From the NCBI GenBank assembly GCA_900468805.1, contig UEIF01000041.1:62001-126000 (forward strand): a DNA stretch of 64,000 bases. Reading direction: 5' to 3'. Of the stretch, positions 1 through 10,388 are shown piece by piece. This DNA is from Hyphomicrobiales bacterium (GTDB taxonomy: Bacteria; Pseudomonadota; Alphaproteobacteria; Rhizobiales; Rhizobiaceae). A program made the position numbers and the translations under genes. Below the pieces are notes generated by a model, which worked only from the letters and a program-made list of their open reading frames with translations, had not been told where the DNA came from and did not search any database. Positions within the stretch are counted from its first letter, which is position 1, and each line of letters starts with the position of its first letter.

Positions 1-92
1 TTCCACTGGAACTGTTCGAGACTGGCGACAGCCGCATAGGCTGCATTCGTCTCGTCGATCTTCGTTGCGCCGTAAAGAAGGGTCTTGGACAT
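1..92 (-). CDS. hypothetical protein, N-terminal fragment cut by window edge
   Basis: Only the first 30 codons lie in the window; the reading frame runs off at position 1. The ATG at 92-90 is preceded by a GGGAG ribosome binding site about 9 bases upstream. The visible residues begin MSKTLLYGATKIDE and contain an alanine-rich stretch. I do not recognise the family. A second in-frame-independent ATG lies at 96 but has poorer spacing. The gene is separated from the upstream XRE gene by a hairpin terminator, so it probably has its own promoter. Confidence 0.5.
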   Translation of the reverse strand, partial: MSKTLLYGATKIDETNAAYAAVASLEQFQW

Positions 93-166
93 ACATATAC
101 TCCCGTCGACCGTTGAACGGCGCGGGAGGCGCAAGAGTTCCAATCATGTCCCTTAAAAGGGACGAC

Positions 167-191
167 GGCCGGTCGGAGATGCCGACCGGCC
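167..191 (-). terminator. hairpin terminator after the XRE-type gene
   Basis: A perfect 10-bp stem (GGCCGGTCGG at 167-176, partner at 182-191) with a 5-base loop lies 10 bases past the stop of the XRE-type gene. On the minus strand it is followed by a short pyrimidine-rich tract. The stem is clear; the T tract is weak. Confidence 0.6.
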
Positions 192-200
192 TTGTCGCAC

Positions 201-440
201 CTACATATGCAGAAAGGCAGAAACCGGAACCTGCAGCGCTGCAGCAATACGCCTTAGCTTTGCCGGATCGGCACTTTCGCCATTTTCGATTTCGAGGATT
301 TCCCCATTGGCCAGACCGCAGGTAACTGCGAGGTCTTCAATACTGTAGCCAACCGCATCACGTGCGCCTTTAACCGCGGCTGCCACGTCAATCGGGGAAA
401 CAGCGGTCGATTCCTCAATATTCTGTACAGAAATGGACAT
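201..440 (-). CDS. small XRE-family helix-turn-helix regulator
   Basis: The product is 79 residues. Residues about 20-76 form a single HTH_XRE fold: the segment AVKGARDAVGYSIEDLAVTC supplies the first helices, and LANGEILEIENG the recognition helix and turn. There is no sensor or oligomerisation domain, so it is a minimal DNA-binding protein. Its targets are unknown. It is a single gene with a hairpin terminator behind it. The region 441-664 upstream holds no convincing gene and probably carries its promoter. Confidence 0.75.
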   Translation of the reverse strand: MSISVQNIEESTAVSPIDVAAAVKGARDAVGYSIEDLAVTCGLANGEILEIENGESADPAKLRRIAAALQVPVSAFLHM

Positions 441-664
441 TGAATTCTCCTATAATGCCTCGGTGGACTGTCCTACCCCCAAGCGGCAAGCCGCCAGCAT
501 TTCGCAATGCAACGAAAACAACGGGCAATTGCTGCATCGCACTGCTCATAAATAGGTAAACTAGTGTTAACGGCAATAGCAAAATGCGAGCAGGCATCAT
601 TTTGACATCAAAAAGCGCCGATGCCGTGCATTGCCGAACTGGCAAACCAACTTATGGGAGAGAA

Positions 665-741
665 TGGTACGGTTGGGGGGTCTCGAACCTCCGACCTCAG
701 GTGCCACAAACCTGCGCTCTAACCAACTGAGCTACAACCGC
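665..741 (-). tRNA. tRNA-His (GTG anticodon)
   Basis: The minus strand folds as a complete cloverleaf. The acceptor strands are GCGGTTG and CAACCGT (a terminal G-U pair), the D arm is GCTCAGTTGGTTAGAGC, the anticodon loop TTTGTGG carries GTG, and the T arm contains GGTTCGAACCC. CCA is encoded at 667-665. The discriminator is A and there is no extra G before position 1, which matches the unusual tRNA-His identity of many alphaproteobacteria. Without CCA the span is 668-741. Confidence 0.95.
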
Positions 742-821
742 ACAATGCCGCGCACGCCGCGACGGGGGTCACATACGAGGACTTGAACTTTAATTCAAGC
801 CCCGATTTGCGCTCAATATAC

Positions 822-847
822 AAAAAGGCTGAACATTCGGTCCAGCC
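822..847 (-). terminator. rho-independent terminator of the phasin gene
   Basis: On the minus strand an 8-bp stem GGCTGGAC/GTTCAGCC (one G-U pair, 847-840 with 834-827) is followed directly by TTTTTG. It lies 26 bases past the phasin stop and before tRNA-His, so the two are separate transcripts. Confidence 0.8.
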
Positions 848-872
848 CTTATTATCTATCGAGCCCGGCGGA

Positions 873-1322
873 TCAGCCAATCTTGAAGGATGCCATGGCC
901 TTTTCAGCAGCTTCCTTCGAAGGCTTTGCGACCTTCTCGGCAACCTGCTTGGTGGTTTCCTGAAGCGACTTCGCCTGCTCGACGGTCAATTCAGCCTGCT
1001 TGCGCAGGAAAGAGGTCTGAAGCTCGAAGAATTCGGCGACGGACTTGACGCCAAGGAGCGCCTCCATGTGGGAGAGCGAGCGTTCGGCATTGACGCGGAG
1101 CGCATCGATTGCCTTGAGGCCGATCTCAACGCTGCCGGCCTGCGCGGTCTGGACCGTTGCTTCCAGCGTCTTGCCTGCTTCTTCGCCGGCGGACTTCAGC
1201 TTGGCATAGGCTTCCTTGGACTGCTGAGCACCCTTTTCGGTGAAGTCGCGGAAGGACTCAGCCAACTTGCTCGGGTCGAAGGAGGCAATTGAAAAAACGT
1301 CGTCGGTCTTTATGGTAGCCAT
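873..1322 (-). CDS. phasin, PHB granule-associated protein
   Basis: The product is 149 residues and almost wholly alpha-helical, with an alanine, lysine and glutamate-rich amphipathic pattern and no signal peptide or cysteine. Residues about 15-130 match the Phasin_2 family of alphaproteobacteria (for example the stretches FRDFTEKGAQQSKEAY and FFELQTSFLRKQAE). Phasins coat polyhydroxybutyrate granules in the cytoplasm and control their size and number. The ATG at 1322 follows AAAGGACGCGATCCG. It is monocistronic: its own promoter sits at 1379-1407 and a terminator at 822-847. A gene for acetoacetyl-CoA synthetase, a PHB-degradation enzyme, lies 4 kb away. Confidence 0.9.
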   Translation of the reverse strand: MATIKTDDVFSIASFDPSKLAESFRDFTEKGAQQSKEAYAKLKSAGEEAGKTLEATVQTAQAGSVEIGLKAIDALRVNAERSLSHMEALLGVKSVAEFFELQTSFLRKQAELTVEQAKSLQETTKQVAEKVAKPSKEAAEKAMASFKIG

Positions 1323-1378
1323 CGGATCGCGTCCTTTTAGATGGGCAAATCTGTGCCCGCGATAAATTGGATAAATCT

Positions 1379-1430
1379 TATATACAGCATCTTATTGTGC
1401 ATTGCAACATCGTTGTGCAGCGCACAATGC
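1379..1430 (-). promoter_or_regulatory. phasin promoter with overlapping TGC-rich repeats (candidate PhaR/AniA site)
   Basis: Reading leftward, TTGCAA at 1407-1402 and TATATA at 1384-1379 are exactly 17 bases apart, a good sigma-70-type pair placed 57 bases before the phasin ATG. The -35 region lies inside a repeat block: TTGTGCA occurs at 1395-1401 and again at 1413-1419, and ATTGTGC (1394-1400) is inverted as GCACAAT (1422-1428). TGC-rich repeats are the known target type of PhaR, the PHB-responsive repressor of phasin genes. The assignment to PhaR is inference. Confidence 0.5.
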
Positions 1431-1536
1431 GTTAACCTTTTCGGCCGAAAGCTCCGTGCTCTTCTGGACCGGTCGCAGACCTGCAGTTATTAATAAGCTG
1501 TTAATTCTGAAGAGCCCAAAAGCGACAGGTTCGATC

Positions 1537-4500
1537 ATGCCCGCAGTCCAGTATCCGTTCATCGATATCGCCGTGCATGTGCGGGTGCGTGAGCGATTCT
1601 CGCGTGGCGAGGCCATGGTGCTCTTTTCCGCTGATCTTTCTCGCCTGCTCTGGGCGAACGGTGCCGGCGCCGAGCTTTTTGGCCATACCGCGGTCTATGA
1701 TCTGCTCGACCAAGGTGTCAGCCATGCCGACATCACCTTCCGCCAACTTGAGGCGACTGCCCGCCAGCTTGGCGAGATCGGCGCCCGGAAAACCTTCGTC
1801 ATCCGCATCGCCAAGGGCTTTCAGCGCGTTCAGGCTTCCGCGTCGTCAGAGCTTATCCGTCTCGCTTCGGGCGAGAAGGCCATTCTGTTTTCCGTTCCGG
1901 TCTCCACGCCCCCGCTGACGGCGGGCGCCAATGCTGCGCAAATGCTGCAAGGCCTCGACGACCCGGATACGCATATGGCCGTGATCGGAGCCGAGGGCGA
2001 AGTCATTGCCGCTTCGCCAGGTTTCGCCTCGCTCGGCATTACGCAGCAGGCGGCAAGGACGCTGATCACGCTCGCCGGCGCCCATCCAGACCGCCTGGTA
2101 AAGCGCCCGGTTGCGACCGGCCTTGGCCACTTGCCGGCTGCCGTCGGCAAACTCAACGACGAGCCGGCACTCCACCTTCTCTTCGCCGTTGAAACCGCGA
2201 TCGGTCATCTCGACCCGATCGAACCTTCCGTCAATATTCAAGAGAGTGCGCCAGCAGAAGCCGCAACGGACGAAACTCCCAGTATTGCCGTACCCGCGGC
2301 CGGCTTCACGGAAGCCCAGGTGATCGACGCAGTTTCCGGCATTGAAGAGGTCGAGGAGACGCTGGAGGAAATTACCGGCGAGACCAAAGACCCGGTTGAG
2401 ATGAGCGAACCGGTCGAACCCGAGGCCCAGTCCGAGCCGTCGGCAGATGGAAGCATTACCGAGCCTGAAACAGTGGTCGTCGATGACGCCAGCGAGCGGG
2501 TCGAGCAGCGGACCGAAGCATCTGCTTCCGAGGAAGAGATCGTAGAGGCCGGCGCGGGGGCTCCAGTCGTCGAGCGGGTTGAGCCGGCCGTTTCCGTTGC
2601 CGAAAACTTCGCAGCAGCACCCGTTGTCCCAGAAGAGCCTACAGCCGGCCCAAGGAAGAGCAGCTTCGTCTTCAAGCCGAACAGCCGCGCCACCCGTTTC
2701 GTCTGGAAGATCGATGCGGAAGGCCGCTTCAGCGAAGTTTCCCATGAATTCGCCGAGGCTGTCGGCCCGCATGCGAGCAACATCATCGGCAGCGCTTTCT
2801 CCGACGTTGCCGCCCTCTTCAATCTCGATCCGGAATCGAAGCTCTCCGAAGCGCTGGCGCGGCGTGATACCTGGTCCGGCAAGACGATCTACTGGCCGAT
2901 CGAGAGCACGAGCCTCGTCGTACCCGTCGACCTGGCTGCTCTGCCGACCTATACGCGCAACCGCGATTTCGATGGTTTCCGCGGCTTCGGCGTGGTGCGC
3001 CTGTCGGACGCCCAGGAAGATCCCTTGGCGCTGGGCCTGGCGCTCGGACCCGACGGCATCGGCCATGATGCCTATCTTGGCCCGGCAAATGAAGCTGCGC
3101 CGCAAGCGACGGCACCGGCGGAAGCCGAAATGCCGCAAGAACAGCCTGAAGCCATTGCCGAAGTTATGCCGCGGACCGACGATGCTGTGAATCCGGACGC
3201 TGATGTCGAAAAAGACACCGTGCCGCAAGTCGAAGTAGCGACGGACATAGCCATCCCGGAAGAGGCGTCAGCACCGGAACCTGTCGTCGAAGAACAGTCC
3301 GCCTCCGCGCGTGATGTTGCCGGTCAGCGGGAAGATCAGCCGCCTCGCGACAGACAGGAGGAACCGCCGGCGTTGCGCATTTCCGAAACGCCGAACCGCC
3401 GCTTCAGTGACAAGGTCGTGCAGCTTCACAGCGCCGGCAATGGCCTGACAGCCGCCGAGCAGGCGAATTTCCGCGAGATCGCCAAACGCCTCGAAGCCTT
3501 CGGCACGCACCGCGAAGAACCGATCGCCACGCCGCAGCCTGAACCTGATGTAGGAGAGGCGCCGGCGGCCGAAGAAGCCGTTGCCGAAACGCCTTCCGTC
3601 GAGCAGGCAATTCCGCAGGAAGCGATTTTCGAAGCTGCTGCGGAGCCGCTGCCGGAAGAGGCTGCCGCCGAGGCCGAAGAGATCCCCGCAGGTGAAGCCG
3701 AAGACGAAGTGACCGAAGGTCTGCAGGAGACGGTCAGCCAGATCGAGGTTCTGACCAGCTTCATCCCGCCGCGCGTGAAGATGACGGACGGGCTCTCGGC
3801 TGCCACTGTCGATCTGCTGCCTGTTGCCGTGCTGATCCATGCCGGCGACCAGCTGATCCACGGCAATCCGGAATTCCTGCGGCTGACGGGCTACGCTTCC
3901 GTCGAGGCACTCTCCGAGGTGGGGGGCCTCGATGCGTTGCTGCAGCGTCACGACCTTGAAAACGGTGCGGGCACGATGATGCTCGTCAAAGCCGATGACA
4001 GGCTGGTGCCGGTCACGGCCCGTCTGCAATCGGTTCGCTGGGAAGATTCCAACGCTCTGATGCTGGCGTTGATGCCGGTCGAGAACCGGGAAGAAGGCAG
4101 GGGCGAGGTTATCAGGCTCGACCAGCGCTCCGACCGGATGGTGGAGAAGGTCGCCAAGCTGCAGGTCGAGGTGGAGGAGCTGCGCTCGATTCTGGAGACA
4201 GCGACCGATGGTGTCGTCGTCATCGGCACGGAAGGCGATATCCGCTCGATGAACCGCTCGGCAAGCGCCCTCTTCAACTACGACGAACAGGAAACACGCG
4301 GCAAACCCTTCGTCATGCTGTTTGCCCATGAGAGCCAGAAGGCGGTGCTCGACTATCTGCATGGGCTTTCCGGCCATGGTGTGGCCAGCGTACTGAACGA
4401 CGGGCGCGAGGTGATCGGCCGCGAGGCGGCCGGCGGTTTCGTGCCGCTGTTCATGACCATGGGCCGCCTGACCTCATCCAACGGCTATTGCGCGGTCATC

Positions 4501-5280
4501 CGCGACATTACCCAGTGGAAGCGCACCGAGGACGAGTTGCGCAATGCCAAGGGTGCCGCCGAAACAGCCAATGCCCACAAGACGGATTTTCTTGCGCGCG
4601 TCAGCCATGAGATCCGCACGCCGCTCAACGCTATCATCGGCTTTTCCGACATGATGGCGAGCGAGCGCTTCGGGCCGATCGGCCACCCGCGCTACATCGA
4701 ATATGCAAACGACATCGGCCGTTCTGGCCGGCACGTTCTCGACATCGTCAACGACCTGCTCGACATTTCCAAGATCGAGGCAGGCGAGATGGATCTCGAC
4801 TTTGCCTCCGTCGGTCTCAATGAAGCGATCTCGGAAGCGGTTGCTCTGGTCCAGCCGCAGGCAAACAGCCAGCGCGTCATCATCCGCACGGCCCTGTCGC
4901 AGTCGGTGCCCGATGTCGTTGCCGATCTGCGCTCGATCAAGCAGATCGCACTGAACATCCTGTCGAACGCCATCCGCTTTACGCCATCAGGCGGGCAGAT
5001 CGTCGTTTCCACTTCCTATGAGGCGAACGGCAGCGTGGCGATGCGGGTGCGCGATACGGGTATTGGGATGACGCGTAGCGAGCTCGATCAGGCGATGAAG
5101 CCATTCCGCCAGGTTTCGTCCACGCAGTCGCGTCATCGTGGCGACGGCACCGGACTCGGCCTGCCGCTGACCAAGGCGATGGTCGATGCGAACAGGGCAA
5201 TCTTCTCGATCAATTCCGCGCCGAACGAAGGCACCCTGGTGGAGATCACCTTCCCATCGCAGCGCGTGCTTGCCGGTTAG
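1537..5280 (+). CDS. pdhS: PdhS-type sensor histidine kinase of the DivJ/PleC family
   Basis: With the ATG at 1537 (AGG 7 bases upstream) the product is 1247 residues. The N-terminus (YPFIDIAVHVRVRERF) and the central module with DTWSGK and FDGFRGFGVVR match Brucella PdhS closely. An internal PAS-like segment begins near residue 755, a second PAS near 880-1000, then the H box with His1024 in SHEIRTPLNAIIGFSDMM. The ATPase has an N box near 1141, DTGIGM at 1173 and GTGLGLP at 1204. Family members sit at a cell pole and act on DivK to set asymmetric division. There is no transmembrane segment. Three Glu/Ala/Pro-rich linkers (about 235-365, 518-610 and 665-735) make it some 200 residues longer than Brucella PdhS. 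An upstream ATG at 1402 exists but lacks a ribosome site. Confidence 0.88.
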   Translation: MPAVQYPFIDIAVHVRVRERFSRGEAMVLFSADLSRLLWANGAGAELFGHTAVYDLLDQGVSHADITFRQLEATARQLGEIGARKTFVIRIAKGFQRVQASASSELIRLASGEKAILFSVPVSTPPLTAGANAAQMLQGLDDPDTHMAVIGAEGEVIAASPGFASLGITQQAARTLITLAGAHPDRLVKRPVATGLGHLPAAVGKLNDEPALHLLFAVETAIGHLDPIEPSVNIQESAPAEAATDETPSIAVPAAGFTEAQVIDAVSGIEEVEETLEEITGETKDPVEMSEPVEPEAQSEPSADGSITEPETVVVDDASERVEQRTEASASEEEIVEAGAGAPVVERVEPAVSVAENFAAAPVVPEEPTAGPRKSSFVFKPNSRATRFVWKIDAEGRFSEVSHEFAEAVGPHASNIIGSAFSDVAALFNLDPESKLSEALARRDTWSGKTIYWPIESTSLVVPVDLAALPTYTRNRDFDGFRGFGVVRLSDAQEDPLALGLALGPDGIGHDAYLGPANEAAPQATAPAEAEMPQEQPEAIAEVMPRTDDAVNPDADVEKDTVPQVEVATDIAIPEEASAPEPVVEEQSASARDVAGQREDQPPRDRQEEPPALRISETPNRRFSDKVVQLHSAGNGLTAAEQANFREIAKRLEAFGTHREEPIATPQPEPDVGEAPAAEEAVAETPSVEQAIPQEAIFEAAAEPLPEEAAAEAEEIPAGEAEDEVTEGLQETVSQIEVLTSFIPPRVKMTDGLSAATVDLLPVAVLIHAGDQLIHGNPEFLRLTGYASVEALSEVGGLDALLQRHDLENGAGTMMLVKADDRLVPVTARLQSVRWEDSNALMLALMPVENREEGRGEVIRLDQRSDRMVEKVAKLQVEVEELRSILETATDGVVVIGTEGDIRSMNRSASALFNYDEQETRGKPFVMLFAHESQKAVLDYLHGLSGHGVASVLNDGREVIGREAAGGFVPLFMTMGRLTSSNGYCAVIRDITQWKRTEDELRNAKGAAETANAHKTDFLARVSHEIRTPLNAIIGFSDMMASERFGPIGHPRYIEYANDIGRSGRHVLDIVNDLLDISKIEAGEMDLDFASVGLNEAISEAVALVQPQANSQRVIIRTALSQSVPDVVADLRSIKQIALNILSNAIRFTPSGGQIVVSTSYEANGSVAMRVRDTGIGMTRSELDQAMKPFRQVSSTQSRHRGDGTGLGLPLTKAMVDANRAIFSINSAPNEGTLVEITFPSQRVLAG

Positions 5281-5294
5281 GCGCCTATTTTCAT

Positions 5295-5338
5295 GCAATT
5301 CCAGGCGCAAAGCCGCTGTACGATTTTGCTGGGAATGC
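5295..5338. repeat. 44-bp palindromic intergenic element, copy 1
   Basis: The element starts GCAATTCC and ends GGGAATGC, with inner GCAAA and TTTTGC half-sites. It aligns without gaps to the copy at 32800-32843 with 37 of 44 bases identical. The right outer arm is degenerate here. It lies just past the pdhS stop. It resembles the small mobile palindromes (RIME-type) found between genes in rhizobia; that class assignment is from memory. Confidence 0.6.
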
Positions 5339-5349
5339 TTGCCAAAGAA

Positions 5350-5505
5350 AAGGCAGCCAATGGCTGCCTTCGAGAGTTAGTGCTGGTAAAACAAGAGCTT
5401 AGTCGATCAACATCATGTTTCGGGAACCGCAGTTCCAGACCATCTCTTCATGTATGGTCTCCAAGATGGCTTCACCTTTGACAAACCTTTCTTAACGAAA
5501 GGTTT
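5350..5505 (-). ncRNA. candidate structured small RNA or aacS 3'-UTR with terminator
   Basis: Reading leftward there are three stem-loops in a row: 9 bp at 5505-5497/5491-5483, 7 bp at 5460-5454/5443-5437 and 5 bp at 5436-5432/5427-5423. A terminator follows, with a 9-bp stem AAGGCAGCC/GGCTGCCTT (5370-5362/5358-5350) and then TTCTTT. It lies 51 bases past the aacS stop, so it may be a processed 3'-UTR or a separate sRNA. It also contains a possible 21-codon ORF (5464-5399, TTG start after AAAGGTGA) ending MVWNCGSRNMMLID. No promoter is evident. Confidence 0.35.
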
Positions 5506-5556
5506 CCAAAACGCGGAATTGATCAACGGCAAAAGCTTGTAGTTTAGCTTCCTCTG

Positions 5557-7509
<1,953 letters not shown>

Positions 7510-7671
7510 TCATTCCTCCTCCCCAATGCGGGACTTATATCATGGTGCAATGCGTTATAAAGTGTGCAACGGCGCGATCCGCGGCGCGTGGGATTTGCAT
7601 ATGCCCGGTATTTCATATATCCGGCAAAATCAGAAAATAACGGGTAACCGGCTGAAATTCCGGCGGAGCTC

Positions 7672-9570
7672 ATGGGTACGTCAAGACAAGGCAGATGGCG
7701 AAAAAGGATCGGCCCCGCCTCGCGCTGGCTGCCGGCCTTTGCGCGCATCTCCACCATCGTGCTGCTGATCGGGCTTGCCTTCTTCCTCTCACTCAGGCTC
7801 GCCGCCCCCTATCTCATCTCAACCGGCTTCGTCCGCTCCGGCATCGAGGATGCTCTGTCGAAGTGGACGGGCTATCAGGCCGAGATCAAGGGCAAGCCCG
7901 TCCTTGAATTCTGGCCGACGCCGCGCATCACGCTCAACGACGTCACCATCCGCCAGCCGCGCGAAAGCGGCGACAAGCTGCTCGGCCGTATCGAAAGCCT
8001 TTCGGCCGATTTCAGCCTCATCGATGCGCTGCGCGGCCGCACACGCTTCCACGAATTCCATCTGCTACGGCCCAACCTCGCACTGACGCGTGACGAGAAC
8101 GGCCTGATCGACTGGAGCTATGCCGGTCTTCTGGCGCGGGCGATCAGCGGCGTGCGGGATGACAACGGCACCGAAGTTCTCGATCCGAAGCTCGACGCCG
8201 ATATCGGCGCCGTGACGGTCGAGGACGGCACGCTGACCATAACCGATGCGCGGACGGGCGATGTCCACCATTTCGACAGCGTCGCGGCGGATATCGCCTG
8301 GCCGAAGCTGTCGAGGGCGATCTCGGCCGTCCTCATTGCCCGTTTCAACGGCCAGGACCTGAAGATCGACTTTGCCTCAGCCGCGCCACTGCTTGTCTTC
8401 GCCGGCAAAAATGCGGAGATGAAGGCCTCGATCGCCTCCAATCTGATGACCGCGCGTTTCCAGGGCGTCGGCAGCATGGTGAGCCTTTCGGCAGTATCCG
8501 GCAATTTCAGCGCCAGCTTTCCGGATGTGCCCGCCCTCCTGAAATGGTCCGGCAAACCGATGCCGGGGATCGAGTCGCTGAAGAGCGCATCGATGACCTC
8601 GGATGTGACCTCGGCGTCCAACGGTTTCCGCTTCAACAATGTCAGTATGACACTGAACGATGCGAGCGCGACCGGCGTGATGGATTTCACCGTCACGCCC
8701 GGCAAGCGGCCGAAAATCGGCGGGACGCTTGCCTTCGACCAGATGAACCTCAAGCCGTTCCTCGATGCCTTTGCGCTGCGGCTTGCCGCCGGAGGACTGG
8801 GCGATTTGCTCGTGCAGAGCCCCATCGGACCGCTGCAACTCCTTGATCTCGATGTGCGGCTTTCTGCACGACAGGCGCAGATGGGTATCTTCTCGCTTGC
8901 GGATGTCGGCGCCAGCGTGATCGTTGCCGGCGAGGAAGCGAAGTTCGATATCGGCGACAGCCAGTTCGAGGGCGGCGAAATGACTGCCCATCTGGAGGCG
9001 ACCCGCCGCGATTTCGATGGCGGCGGTAAGCTGCAGCTTTCGATCCGTAATGCGGATTTCAATGCACTTGCCGAAAAATTGCAGCTCAAGGGGCCGCTGC
9101 CGCATGCGAGCGGCTCACTCGATCTTTCGCTGGAGACACCGAAGGCGATCTGGACGACGGGACTTGCCGATGTGACCGGCAAGCTCAGATTCTGGACGGC
9201 GGCGGGCTCCATCCCTGGAGTCGATGTCTCCGCACTCCGGACACAGGCAGCGCTGAAGCCGTTCTTCCCGCTGAGCGCCGCCGCAAACGGGGCCTTCGCC
9301 TTCAGCAAGCTCGATCTTCAGGCCGACTTTGCCAATGGCACCGCCGAAATCCACGACGCGCGTTTTGCCGGTTCCGACCAGACGCTGACCCTGTCCGGCA
9401 TCGTCACCTATCAATCGAACGGGCTTGCACTCTCCGGCTCACTGGAAGCGACCGATCCGGCAAGAGCGGTCGATCTGCCGCTCCTGCCCTTCTTTATCGG
9501 CGGCTCGTGGCCGAACCCAGTCATTTCGCCGGTGCCGCTGCTCAGCGCACCGGCGAAAACCCAGCCTTAA
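7672..9570 (+). CDS. AsmA-family envelope protein
   Basis: The product is 632 residues. A single membrane segment lies near residues 20-45 after a basic N-terminus, leaving a large periplasmic domain. The AsmA N-terminal pattern (ISTGFVRSGIEDALSKWTGY, then LEFWPTPRITLNDVTI) is followed by beta-rich repeats and a C-terminal AsmA_2-like part with a typical DLQADFANGTAEIHDARF segment. Proteins of this family are bridge-like lipid carriers between inner and outer membrane. The ATG follows GGCGGAGCTC. The last four bases overlap the stop of the convergent potI gene. No exact function can be read from the sequence. Confidence 0.82.
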   Translation: MGTSRQGRWRKRIGPASRWLPAFARISTIVLLIGLAFFLSLRLAAPYLISTGFVRSGIEDALSKWTGYQAEIKGKPVLEFWPTPRITLNDVTIRQPRESGDKLLGRIESLSADFSLIDALRGRTRFHEFHLLRPNLALTRDENGLIDWSYAGLLARAISGVRDDNGTEVLDPKLDADIGAVTVEDGTLTITDARTGDVHHFDSVAADIAWPKLSRAISAVLIARFNGQDLKIDFASAAPLLVFAGKNAEMKASIASNLMTARFQGVGSMVSLSAVSGNFSASFPDVPALLKWSGKPMPGIESLKSASMTSDVTSASNGFRFNNVSMTLNDASATGVMDFTVTPGKRPKIGGTLAFDQMNLKPFLDAFALRLAAGGLGDLLVQSPIGPLQLLDLDVRLSARQAQMGIFSLADVGASVIVAGEEAKFDIGDSQFEGGEMTAHLEATRRDFDGGGKLQLSIRNADFNALAEKLQLKGPLPHASGSLDLSLETPKAIWTTGLADVTGKLRFWTAAGSIPGVDVSALRTQAALKPFFPLSAAANGAFAFSKLDLQADFANGTAEIHDARFAGSDQTLTLSGIVTYQSNGLALSGSLEATDPARAVDLPLLPFFIGGSWPNPVISPVPLLSAPAKTQP

Positions 9571-10385
9571 GCAGTCGCAGCCGCAGCCCTTTCATCGCGC
9601 TCGCGCTGCACTTCGCGGCGCTTGGTGATGATGGATGCGCAGATGACGCCGACCGTCACGATGGCGATCAGGATGGTGCAGACCGCATTGATTTCCGGGG
9701 TCACGCCGAGACGAACCTGACTGTAGATCTTCATCGGCAGCGTGGTTGCGCCCGGACCCGATGTGAAGCTTGCGATCACCAGGTCGTCCAGCGACAGGGT
9801 GAAGGCGAGAATCCAGCCGGAAAACACGGCCGGCGAAATGATCGGCAGCGTGATCTCGAAGAAGGTGCGCACCGGCGGCGCGCCAAGATCCTGGGCGGCT
9901 TCCTCGATCGACTGATCGAAGCTCAGGAGCCGCGACTGAACGACAACGGCCACGAAACACATGGTCAGTGTCGTGTGCGCCAGCGTGATCGTCCAGAAGC
10001 CACGGTCGAAACCGATCGCCACGAAGAGCAGCAGCAGCGAGAGACCGGTGATGACGTCAGGCATGACGAGCGGCGCATAGATCATGCCCGAAAACAGCAT
10101 GCGCCCGCGGAAGCGCGTGAAGCGCACCAGGGTCAGTGCCGCCATGGTGCCGAGGATGGTGGCAAGCGTTGCCGACAACAGGCCGACACGGATCGTTACC
10201 CAGGCCGCATCGAGCAGGCCCTGGTTCGAGAGTAGCGACACATACCACTTGGTGGAGAAGCCGCCCCAGACAGTGACGAGCTTCGATTCATTGAATGAGA
10301 AAACCACCAGAAGCACGATCGGCAGGTAGAGGAAGGCGAAACCGAGCACCACGGAGATGATATTGAAGCGGGTCCATCTCAGCAT
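9567..10385 (-). CDS. potI: putrescine-type ABC transporter permease PotI
   Basis: The product is 272 residues with six predicted membrane segments, the first at about residues 12-32. The permease coupling loop EEAAQDLGAPPVRTFFEITLP matches the EAA motif of the PotC/PotI subfamily, and the FSFNES motif after the first helix is typical of it. It forms the inner-membrane channel with PotH. It is the last gene of potFGHI, starting 3 bases after potH, and its stop overlaps that of the convergent AsmA gene. Confidence 0.88.
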   Translation of the reverse strand: MLRWTRFNIISVVLGFAFLYLPIVLLVVFSFNESKLVTVWGGFSTKWYVSLLSNQGLLDAAWVTIRVGLLSATLATILGTMAALTLVRFTRFRGRMLFSGMIYAPLVMPDVITGLSLLLLFVAIGFDRGFWTITLAHTTLTMCFVAVVVQSRLLSFDQSIEEAAQDLGAPPVRTFFEITLPIISPAVFSGWILAFTLSLDDLVIASFTSGPGATTLPMKIYSQVRLGVTPEINAVCTILIAIVTVGVICASIITKRREVQRERDERAAAATA

Positions 10386-10388
10386 GAC

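Noticed and set aside
415..645. 76-codon minus-strand frame between the XRE gene and tRNA-His
   Set aside because: It overlaps the XRE-type gene, has no ribosome site and an unlikely composition. I treat 441-664 as spacer and promoter.
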